From Apostichopus japonicus (lineage: Eukaryota > Echinodermata > Holothuroidea > Aspidochirotida > Stichopodidae): DNA of 64,000 nt. Positions within the stretch are counted from its first letter, which is position 1; each line of letters opens with the position of its first letter. The notes beneath the pieces were generated by a model that saw only the letters and a list, made by a program, of their open reading frames with translations, searched no databases and was not told the DNA's origin. The stretch covers positions 16,484,521 through 16,548,520 of the forward strand of contig NC_092562.1 in NCBI RefSeq assembly GCF_037975245.1, read 5' to 3'. A program made the position numbers and the translations under genes. Of this stretch, positions 51,801 through 61,600 are shown piece by piece.

Positions 51801-54212
51801 AAATCCCAAGGATGCATGTAACTCTTTGTTTCGATTCGCTAATGCTAATCCTATGAACAAAGAACCTATTCCATGGGAAAAGATATACCAAAATTTCATG
51901 TCTGAAAGAGGTAAGTTTTTTCCCCTTCTTTTTACTATGATTTTAGCCTATATAGTGAACACACACGTTTATATCAGCGCATGTTTTTGTTGTTGACTTC
52001 ATGACACATGTAAAGACAAATAACTTCCGCAGTCGAATAAAAAAAATACTCTGCAAACCCTTTTATCAAAAGTTATATAGACGATTTCGTTTTCACATTT
52101 TTCGTTTATAGCTGTTTTTGGAAATTGGTTTGACCACACTTTGGCATACTGGGAACATCGCAATGACGAAAACGTTTGCTTCGTCACATTTGAAGAGATG
52201 AAAAAGGTAACATTTTCAATCATTAAGTATAGATTACGTTTTCCAGATAAACAATATTTGGCTCTTATGTGTATTTATCTGAAGAAATATCTAATATAGA
52301 TTGCTAAAATGGTCTAAAGGGCTTGCTGTCTCAAAAATTTACCACACGTTTGGAATATCTATGTGCCTGATTTATTTGATACTTTTCTTTGTGTTGGAGA
52401 CTTAAGAGTCGTAAACTGAACAAGGCAAACTTAGTTACTGACGACTGACAACACTTCTATTTCTTTAATTTGAAATGCAGTGCGCCCTATTTGATCTGGA
52501 TTTGAAAATTTGATCTGCATTTGAAACTTGACCTGGATTTGAAACTTGATCTGGATTTGAAATTGATCCCGATTTGAAACTTGATATGGATTTGAAATTT
52601 GATCTGGATTTGAAATTTGATCTGGATTTGAAATTTGATCTGGATTTGAAATTTGATCTGGATTTGAAATTGATCCCGATTTGACACTTGCTATGGATTT
52701 GACACTTGATATGGATTTGAAATCTGATCTGGATTTGAAACTTGATCAAGATTTGAAAATTGATATGGATTAGAAATTTGATCTGGATTTGAAAGTTGAT
52801 CAAGATTTGAAAGTTGATCTGGATTTAAAAATTGATTTGGATTTGAAAATTGATATGGATTAGAGCCGAATCAAAGATAACTTCACATTTACAACAATGA
52901 GCTGTCATAATATCTCTTTCTCAACTCGGAGTGGAGTCCGCAGACCACAAGGAGCAAAGGTTTTTTTCGAAGATGGCTTGAATTATTATCGTTCGAATGT
53001 TTCTTTTTTTGTTTGTCTATGACAAAACAAGACAGTAATAATTTCGTCTAAGATAATCCTTTCATATCATGACAATATCAAACAATTTGTATAGTTTATT
53101 CATGGACATCAATATCTATACCATCTATTTTAGGATATTCGCTCTGTAATAAGGCGATTGGAAAAATTCCTCGGAGTAACCGTGACCGACGATGGGTTAG
53201 AGAGAATTGTTGAGCATTGCAGCTTGGAGGGAATGAAGAAGACCTACGCGAAAGTAGAAGCTGCTAGTCCGGACGGAGTCCATTACACTAGGGCGTTTGG
53301 TCAAATTCCGTTCCTTCAGAAAGGTAATGATTTGTGCAACGGTGCAGGTGTGGGACTATCGAAGGCGGTCAAAACTTATATCGGTATATAGTTAACAGTT
53401 CTGTTCTCGTGATATATGATGAAAGATGGGTGAATACAGGTAATGTTTCTGTATTGCCCACCTATAGTACACACTTAATGTATGGACTAGACATTAACAA
53501 CGGTGTGTGGAAGGAAGGTTGGTTGGTTGGAGGGAGGGGCGGGGGTTGGTGGGGGTGTTGACGGGTGGATGAAAGATAGTCAAGAGGTGAACGAATACAG
53601 TAAATGGGCGGTAGAAGGTAATCTGGATGAATAATGAAGGCATCCATTATTTATTTATTTATTTTTTGGGGGGGGGGGCATTATTTTAATCCCCGATTTA
53701 CCATCCTTCATGAAGAATCTAAACAGTCGCAAGTGAAATATAGAAACATTAAAAACTGTACCTCGGTTATAGCTACTCCATTATGAAGCATCTGTTACAA
53801 TGCTCAAATTGATTATTTCCGAATGGATTTCTAAACCTCTGAACTTATATGCTAATATAGTTTGCACTTAAGTACAATACCGTACAAGAAAAACTTAAGT
53901 AAATGCAATTGAGGTTAAATAATATGATATTCTTCTTAATTAAAATGATATTCTACTTAAGCTGAATAAATTTAGCTTAAATACATGGAGAAAGTTTTAC
54001 TTCTACCTACTGAGCCATGTTCCGTAGTCTTGTATAGATATGTGCGTATTGTCATAGTGTTACTTTGATTATAACATTCGTGTGGTTTGGTTACTCTCAC
54101 AGGCGTTTCTGGGGGATGGAAAGCTCTATTTACTGACGAGCAGAGAGACGCTGTCGACAACATGGTCAAAGAAAGATTAGCTGGAACTGGTCTCGATGCC
54201 ATTTACAACTAG
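48801..54212 (+). CDS. Cytosolic sulfotransferase (SULT family), gene C, six coding exons
   Basis: Exons: 48801-48975, 50192-50421, 51784-51910, 52112-52206, 53134-53323, 54103-54212. Phases are 1,0,1,0,1 and the product is 308 residues. Exon 1 is three codons longer and exon 3 one codon shorter than in A and B. The PAPS loop is TYPKCGTHW (54-62). Catalytic His119 (YITHLP), R141 and S149 (RNPKDACNS), and KGVSGGWK near 272-279 are in place. By eye it differs from D at about 17 of 308 residues, against far more from A and B. Intron 4 contains a long 18-bp minisatellite. AATAAA lies at 54280-54285. No targeting signal, so cytosolic; substrate unknown. Confidence 0.95.
52495..52865. repeat. 18-bp minisatellite in intron 4 of gene C
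   Basis: About 20 copies of TTGATCTGGATTTGAAAT with substitutions and a few shortened units. The matching intron of gene D has only about four (62120-62192). The repetitive open frame across it is an artefact. Confidence 0.9.
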
Positions 54213-54279
54213 ACATCTTTTGACAAGACTAGCTTGAAACTTAATTTTTGAATATTCCATAATTGTTTTTTCGATGTTA

Positions 54280-54285
54280 AATAAA
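54280..54285 (+). terminator. Polyadenylation signal of SULT gene C
   Basis: AATAAA 68 bases after the stop codon. Gene D has the same signal at the equivalent place. Confidence 0.7.
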
Positions 54286-54288
54286 CTA

Positions 54289-54527
54289 TGCCATGTCCTT
54301 CGTATTGCCTCAAGATGGAAGCGATGTATTTCGGAAGAAATGGCTGCAAGTCCTTCTCCTCGGTTTTATCTGACGCATTTACCAGTTGAACTACTCCCGC
54401 CGCAGGTCTGGACTAAGAAACCAAAGGTATATAGGTCAGCCACTTTCAACTGATTATCGAACGTCACGTAACGGTTGACACTGACCAGCAAACTGTGCTT
54501 TATTGATGGATCGAGGCAATGTGCACA
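54289..54527 (+). pseudogene. Broken copy of SULT gene B exon 2 plus adjoining intron
   Basis: The sequence matches gene B from 40508 to about 40752: the last ~138 bases of exon 2 (MSFVLPQD..., then SPSPRFYLTHLP), its splice donor and ~100 bases of intron 2. One base is lost at CAAGAT/GGAAGCG, which shifts the frame. It starts three bases after the gene C polyadenylation signal and ends where a hammerhead-bearing repeat begins. It is not an exon of gene C. Confidence 0.9.
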
Positions 54528-54890
54528 TATGTATATGTATATATACATATGTATTAATATAAACATCAACACAGCAGGAAAATTCCACTTCACGTCCGGC
54601 TACGTCCTATTGGGACTCATCAGGCGAAGGTTGGAATCGAACCCGGACCTTTGTTTCACAGACCGAAGTCAATAACACTCAACCTTGATTCTACTGGTGT
54701 GTGAATACGTATATCAACTGGCTTATATATGATTGCACAGAGTGCACCCCCTGGTGCTTTGCATCTGTCAATTTACAATTACCAATTGTCAATTACCACG
54801 TTATATAGGCAAGCCAAGCCGTAAGTAAGAAATGAATGTGTAGCAAGTGGTTTGACAGATATATAACCAGGGGTGCACCCTGTACCATTA
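54528..54890 (-). mobile_element. tRNA-like retroelement with decayed hammerhead core, copy 1
   Basis: Minus-strand order matches the unit at 57.9-58.4 kb: CTTGCTACACATTC, ACGGCTTGGCTTGCCTATA, CCAGGGGGTGCAC, ACACCAGTAGAATCA, B box GGTTCGATTCC, then the hammerhead-like segment and a TA-rich tail. It lies beside the broken exon 2 fragment. Confidence 0.7.
54583..54636 (-). ncRNA. Hammerhead ribozyme-like motif, decayed (copy 1)
   Basis: On the minus strand CTGATGA (54623-54617) is followed by a perfect stem II (GTCC...GGAC, 54616-54604). The GAAA block reads GTAG and the pre-cleavage triplet is GAC instead of GTC. Stem I (CTTCGC with GTGAAG, then TTCC with GGAA) is intact. Probably inactive. 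Confidence 0.6.
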
Positions 54891-54949
54891 CATAGACCAA
54901 TTTGAGAATGAAGAAAAACCCCGTGCATTAGTTTGCATGGAATGCCAGC

Positions 54950-57010
54950 ACCCCCTACCCCACATTGCCCCAGTCTGGTTACGGCCTTTGCACAAATAAA
55001 CAAGTATATAACTATAAGTTGAAGCATTGTTGTATCGTTTGTTTATGATCATGTTCAGATATGTTACATTTTCCACGTGATTATTATTTCATTTCACACC
55101 CAGGGTTCTGCCGCTGCCGGTCGGCGCCGGTCGGGCCCGACCAGCACGCTGAATTACCGACCGCCACAATCTGCCTGAGTGACTTTTCCGACCGGCACTT
55201 ATTTTCGATAGGAACTCCAAAAAAACAGCTCCATAGCCGGAGGGTCGAACGTACAGAAACAATCTGTTTGAGACTAGGGGAAATCCAGTTCATAACTGTT
55301 CAAATTCAAAATATCCAACACATCACAGTGTCATACTTAGTAAAAATTACCAGAGTTCCGCATTCTAGACTAATGACTGTTTCCGTTTCCAACTCCCGAT
55401 CGTACTTTTGATAGTTTCATTTATATCTATTTTTATCGCGCGAGACACAGGCACTATCCAGCTAGCTAGTACACATACGGCCGTTAACCTTCGTAGCGGG
55501 TGAATTTACATCATATTGCATTAGGCACGACCAGCGCACTCCGCCTCGTAGTGACTATACGTGACGGCTACACGAACTAGTCAGCCATGTGCACGGTGCA
55601 TTGCTATTGCTTTTTAGTATACTTAATAGGCACCACCGGCTGGTCTGTACTCTGGTGCTCCAGATATTTGTCCTAACTTTTTTCATTAATTATGAAAAAT
55701 TCCAGACATGAGATCTCATTTCAAAGCTGTCTATATGTGGCTCAGAATACTCGGGAAGGGCCGTTTCCGGCCATCTGGGGGGTTTCCAAAACCCAAAATT
55801 TTCTTGTACGCTCCGCGCCAACCGATGGTGGCGCTCCGCTTAGATAGTCCTGCCGGCACTCAATCTACCCTGGGCAGAACCCTGTACACCTGTCTTTTGG
55901 TTAAGTACTTTTTCTGTACGCACAGACAAACAAACGCACTGTACGCACAGACAAACAAACCGACACAAGACAATAATATTAATCAAAAGAAAATCGACAG
56001 CAATATTAGTATAACTAGTCCTATTTGCATCCATATAGTCCTATATATAACCATAACCACTAAATATGTATAAAAGCAGCAAGCCAACTCAATTGGGTCG
56101 TCCTCGGAGCTACGGCTAATCGAACATTTCGGTAAACCTACTTTGACCAATGACCTTTGTCATTCTATTCTAGTGGTCTGATAGACGCATGTTTCCAACG
56201 GAGGGCTCCTTGCCACTTTCTTACCGAGTTTTAACACTAGCATCGGTTAAACCTTTCAGTTATAGGTTTTCTTACGAATCCGCAAATTATTCATTTAACC
56301 TTTAACCTCATTTACTACGATAACCACATACTTAGCATATATTCATGAACCAATGATATTTGTGAAGATTGGAAATCTATTGCAGATATCCCCTTTGAAT
56401 TATAGCAAAAATGCACTGATCGCTTCATTTGGCAACTGACCGCTGAGTTTCGTTCCCATCATGTAGCACCTTACGATGGCAAGTTTGAAGTAAAAGGAGC
56501 TAGAGTTTATGCCCCAACATATTGCGTATACATAATAGACACACGTACACACACCCACCCACGCACACACCCATACACTCCCACGAAGACAGCTTTTAGT
56601 CCACTCCCAGATATAGACTTCCGATTGTCTCAGTCAGGCTTACAAAACAGTGTTAAAAGAGCGATACGATGAGTACCAGGGAGACTAATAAAAGGCACTT
56701 ACCAGCGACCGTACTTCGGCTCACTAGCGTGCACTTGGCCTTTTGAGCTTTTGTTAACTTATTTTGTTTTCTAGGTCACGCAACGTATTCCTGTTTTGTT
56801 AGGTTGCTTGTGAATTAAACTGTAATCGCGTGAGAACATTGCAGTCATTTGTCATACATTGTGTATGTGTGATATCCAGAGTGAGTGTCTCTTGGGGGCT
56901 AGCAGATCCAGAATAATATCGGTAAGATTTCATGTTTTTAAGTATTAAAGGTAAAATACGCTCAATTCCCCAATCTTCTTTCTTCGTAAGTAGATTGGCT
57001 TGCAACATAC
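54950..57010 (+). repeat. Spacer unit, copy III (upstream of SULT gene D)
   Basis: Same order as copies I and II, with a TIR element at 55101-55884 and empty sites for the insertions of I and II. It ends at AGAATAATATCG/GTAAGA (exon end 56921). Confidence 0.8.
55101..55884. mobile_element. TIR element (784 bp) inserted in spacer copy III
   Basis: Ends CAGGGTTCTGCC / GGCAGAACCCTG are perfect inverted repeats. Flanks TTCACACC and TACACCTG are only loosely alike, so the target duplication is uncertain. It holds the CGCTCCGCGCCA and GGAAGGGCCGTTTCCGGCC-type block shared, inverted, with 45930-46040. No transposase. Confidence 0.7.
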
Positions 57011-57977
57011 AAATAATTACCAATTATTACTTTTAAAACCAGACAGCCATTACACAGCATGTGATATACATGTGTATAATTATATAATATCAGTGGCGGA
57101 ATGGCCACACATGCCATCTGGACAATGCCCGTTGGGCTGGTGGGCCGGTGGGGAGCCTTGTAAAAAATACAGCCCATTTTTACAGTAGTTAATAGAATAC
57201 AGTTGGGCTGTGTAGAAATATATTTTTAACTGTGCATGGGAATCAGCTCATGAAATCACCATGTTAGTTAGTCTGTTTTTTTCGTAACAAAAGAACGTGC
57301 TATTGGCAACCCGTCCGTGCTAATGAATGCTATTTATGGTTGTTTCCATTTTTCAAGCATATTGTCACAAAATGCTTGAAAAACTAAATAAAATCCAGTC
57401 TAAAACATATTTTGTTAATTTTTGTTTACGTTTTAAACTCTCCTCAGGTTAATCAAGTGTTGCTTCTTAAAAAAATATGTTTGGGTCATTATTACAGGAT
57501 TATTGTAACTTATAAAATTGAGAAATATAGCACCATTTTGCATCTAGGCATTCCTTAACTTAATAATCTCACTGGGTGGGCGGGACTGGAGGGAGGGGTG
57601 GGGGGGGGGGGGTGGGGGACTAGTAATCTGATTTGAGAATTAAATAATTATAACGTAAAAATAGGTCCAACAATTAATTATTAAAGGTTGACGTGATAAC
57701 TTTCCACTTAAACTCTTCACAACTTGAGGCAAAATCGTGTCAAGTGATTCAGTCAACTTTCCCAGGCTAAACCAAAAGTGTCTCTGCTTTCAGAAGAACA
57801 CAAAGAAATTCTTAAACACGACGACAATTTACCATTTATCATCAAAGTGGGTCAAATAAAGAGGCCGCATTTACACCTAGGCTATATTCTTATATAGGCT
57901 GTATAGTATATAGGCTATATAGAATATAGGCTAGGTGGTACGGACTTCGGTTCGTGACACAGAGATCCAGGGCTCGA

Positions 57978-58031
57978 TTCCTACCTTCGCCTGATGAGTA
58001 CCAAAACGACGAAACCGGTCGTGAAGTGGAA
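57978..58031 (+). ncRNA. Type I hammerhead ribozyme motif (copy 2)
   Basis: Core CTGATGA (57991-57997), GAAA (58011-58014) and GTC before the expected cleavage point after 58020 are all present. Stem I pairs CTTCGC with GTGAAG (6 bp), then TTCC with GGAA beyond an internal loop. Stem III is the minimal self-complementary ACCGGT, as in many type I hammerheads that work better as dimers. Stem II is weakened to two pairs (GT...AC), so activity may be low. Confidence 0.65.
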
Positions 58032-58312
58032 TTTTTCTGGTGTGTTATTCTTTATTGATTTACTCTGTTATACCACTTGCTACACATTCAATTCTTATTC
58101 ACGGCTTGGCTTGCCTATAAAGAGTGGTTATTCTGTGTAAAATTGTCAGATTCAAAGCGCCAGGGGTGCACTATTTACAATCATAACACTTTGGTAGTAC
58201 GCCCTTAATGACAGTTATTCAAAGCCAATTTATACGCTTTAACACACCAGTAGAATCACATGTGATCGAGTGGTACGGACTTGGGTTCGTGACACAAAGA
58301 TCCGGGGTTCGA

Positions 58313-58373
58313 TTCCTACCTTCGCCTGATGATTCCTACCTTCGACCCGGACAAAACCGGTCGTGAAGTGGAA
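58313..58373 (+). ncRNA. Hammerhead ribozyme-like motif, decayed (copy 3)
   Basis: CTGATGA (58326-58332), ACCGGTC, GTGAAG and the outer TTCC/GGAA are intact. Stem II has been replaced by a partial repeat of the upstream ATTCCTACCTTCG, and the G of GAAA is A. Confidence 0.6.
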
Positions 58374-58397
58374 TTCTTGTTATTCTTGATTGATATA

Positions 58398-58401
58398 TAG
58401 G

Positions 58402-58468
<67 letters not shown>
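58398..58468. repeat. (TA)n microsatellite
   Basis: About 70 bases of TA immediately after the hammerhead repeat. Confidence 0.93.
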
Positions 58469-58470
<2 letters not shown>

Positions 58471-58553
58471 AAAATAACAAGAATTCCCAAAGAAAAAAGA
58501 CCCAAAGAGAAAGTAAGGATCCCATATTAATTCGTTTTTTATTATTTATACAG

Positions 58554-58625
58554 ACGGTATTCTCCTTACAGACCATTCGGATTTACAACCCTAAAGTCAA
58601 ATCACACAAAGTAGTTGAATGAAAC
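58554..58625 (+). other. Putative 5'UTR acceptor and leader of SULT gene D
   Basis: TTATTTATACAG ends at 58553. The 72-base leader matches that of gene C. An in-frame TGA two codons before the ATG fixes the start at 58626. Confidence 0.5.
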
Positions 58626-61600
58626 ATGGCCGAATCAAAGGTACCAGATTTTATGAAAGATTCCCATGCCGTACTTAGCAACGTGGTTGAGTACGAAGGT
58701 GTTTGTTTCCCGGCATTCGCAAGACCTCATATTCTGAAACAACTTAAGACATTTGAGGTCCGAGAAGATGACCTCATCTTAGCAACGTATCCAAAGTGCG
58801 GTAAGTGTTTATAATCACTCTTATAAAGTTCTCAAAAATGAAGAAATCACTCCTTGACTAGACTACCTTTACCTCTTGGGGGATTGGGGGGGGGGGGTGC
58901 TCAGTCCTCCTCCAACACTGGCAGACAAAATGACAGAAAATTGACTTGTGCGCTTTATACATTATATATAACATATGATAAGCGATACAACCTAAACAGT
59001 CGAACATTCTTCAACATTGTTTCAAAAGTTGCAAAATATAGCACCCCCTAAAGTGCCCCACCATCCAGTACAACAAAAAATTAAATATGGTGCAAGGCTA
59101 GACCTATATGGTCAGGTGTGTAGACGAAACTAGTAGTATTTATTCGTAGTAAAAACTATAGTTTATTGAATGCCCAGAAGCCAAACATGGTTTCTTTACT
59201 TAGACTAGTAAGGCGTATCAAATACGGACGGTGGACTATAATAACCCATGCACGAATGTATAGGCATTATATGATTTGTTAAAGGTTCCTAAGTAAAATC
59301 TATTGTTCCATTGACTTACCAATTAAGTTTGTCACGATCAGAGGTCTTAGAATGATTGACATATACTTTTTAAGTGGCATATCTTGGCAATTACAAATTT
59401 ACCGTTTAAACTAGTTATGAGACAGAAGAGGTAAAACCCTTGCCATGACGTATTTCGGCTTTCGTTGCGGAATCACTTCATTTCATGGTGAATTTCCAAA
59501 AGACTTTAACCACCTTTAAGTAAGCAACCTTCATCAATTTTTTTTTATCAAAGCCTTGAGGGCAAGGGATGCTCCACCATTATAGAACCTTTCCCCAAAA
59601 CACAGATTGGAAAGAAACCGTCTGGGTCCTCCTAAACAACCCCTCCAGGTTTCCAGAGTCTCACCTATACCAATTCGAAACTCCACCAGGCGTCCCCGAA
59701 ATCTACAATTTTTGTTGACACTATCGGGTTTTTATTTTTAAACTTATAATTTTGTTAGCATCCAAGCATAGAAATGATCAAGGTGACTGCCAATATGTAA
59801 ACATACTTATTATCGGTCTGTCTGTTTTAAGTTGCTATTCCCGACCAAGGTCATAACAGTTTGAGTGGGATATTCAATACTCTATATATATAATGGTGGG
59901 ATGCGATACGGTAGCTAAAGCGGTCCATATAGTATAATCCCCGTCCGTATTCTACAGTTAATACGTTTTGGTGTTTTGGAAAGATGAATATGGTGGTACA
60001 GGTTACTGGACGAATAGCGTCCTAGCTCTGATACCAAAATTATTTGTCCAATGCAACTACTAGAGAATTTAGATTAGCGTTCGGATATCAAAACATTGCA
60101 TGGAATTAACTGTATTTCAATTTATTTCAATTTTCTAGGGACCCATTGGATGATGGAGGTGATATTTTTGATGCAGCATAACGGTCACGTTGATAAAATA
60201 CCACGTAATGTCAACCCGGCCTTACATGGTGGATTATCTTTCGGAGTACCCCCTGATATGAAGCGGTCGGTAATGGAAAGTCTTGCAACTCAGCCATCCC
60301 CCAGATTTTATATGACCCATTTACCAAGCCAGCTTCTCCCACCGCAAGTCTGGACGAAAAAACCCAAGGTACTGAAAAGAGACAAAATAATTTTCGTTTT
60401 GTCCAGAGGCGAAGGTATACGGTTCAATCTGGGGGAGGGTGGTATTGAGGAATGGAGGGAGGGACTCAATATTCGAGGGGCAAAGGGGACATGTGACTGC
60501 AGGGGTAAACCACAAAATTATCTCAAATCTACCCTACAAAATACTATACATACTATACTATATATACTATATATACTATACTATATATACTATATATATA
60601 TATATATATATAGGTCATTTATGTTGAATGCATATCAAATATATGATGACGTCACGGTATTAATATTATTGGATAATTAAATGTAGATGACGTCATATAC
60701 TCCGAGGGGTCAGAATTAACGTCTACAGCGTGGGAGTTTATGTTACTTCTTTATTCGACGTTCCCCAACCCCTCCACTCTTATGTGTTAAATTTAGTACA
60801 AATGTATTTTACAACGGGACAGGGTATAACACAGAGCGGAACACGTTTTACCCTTACCCCCTGTGGGGATCTGTAATCTGTCCCACTGCACCCATCTTTT
60901 CCTGCCTCTAAAATGAAAATTTTGGCCGAAAATGTCTCCCAGACCGCTGGAAATGGCACTTCCCAGGCCTTGCAAGTTGCATCTAGGCATTTTCTATTTG
61001 AAATTACTAGCGATATCATAAAAACGTACCAAAAAAAATGCTCAAGGGGGGGGGCGGCGCCCCCTTTGCTCCTTCGCCCCCCCCCCACCTTGGCTACGCG
61101 CCTGCCGATAACTTGGGCAGCTATCATTGAAACAGAAATGACTGCTATTTGTTCAAAATGTCAGACATTTTGGATCCAGTTTTGTAATATCTAACGGCTT
61201 TCTTTTGGGGTGGGACATTTTATCCTCAGGTCGTTTACGTGACTAGAAATCCCAAGGATGCATGCAACTCTATGTTTCGATTCGCTAATGCTAATCCTAT
61301 GAACAAAGAACCTATTCCATGGGAAGATATATACCAAAATTTCATGTCTAAAAGAGGTAAGTTTTTTTCCCTTCTTTTTACTATGATTTTAGCCTATATA
61401 GTGAACACACACGTTTATATAAGTGCATGTTGTTGTTGTTGTTTCATGACACATGTAAAGACAAATATCTTCCGCAGAAGAAGAAAAAAATACTCTGCAG
61501 ACCCTTTTATCAAAAGTTATATAGACGATTTCATTTTCATATTTTTCGTTTATAGCTGTTTTTGGAAATTGGTTTGACCACATTTTGGGATACTGGGAAC

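Larger units (their letters stand above)
57929..58397 (+). mobile_element. Tandem tRNA-like retroelement with two hammerhead motifs (retrozyme/SINE-like)
   Basis: Two copies of a 335-bp period unit (CTGATGA at 57991 and 58326). Each has an A-box-like GAG/GTGGTACGGACTT, a B box (GG(T/C)TCGATTCC) and a hammerhead motif; the complete internal spacer (CTTGCTACACATTC...ACACACCAGTAGAATCA) lies between them. A TA run follows. Tandem units with type I hammerheads are a hallmark of metazoan retrozymes and of Penelope-like terminal repeats. tRNA boxes plus a hammerhead recall the schistosome Sm-alpha SINE. No protein is encoded. Confidence 0.7.

Noticed and set aside
52465-52803. 112-residue repetitive minus-strand frame
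   Set aside because: It is the 18-bp minisatellite in intron 4 of gene C read as protein.
54366-54593. Exon 2 fragment as an alternative exon of gene C
   Set aside because: It lies beyond the gene C stop and polyadenylation signal, is frameshifted, and matches gene B including intron bases.
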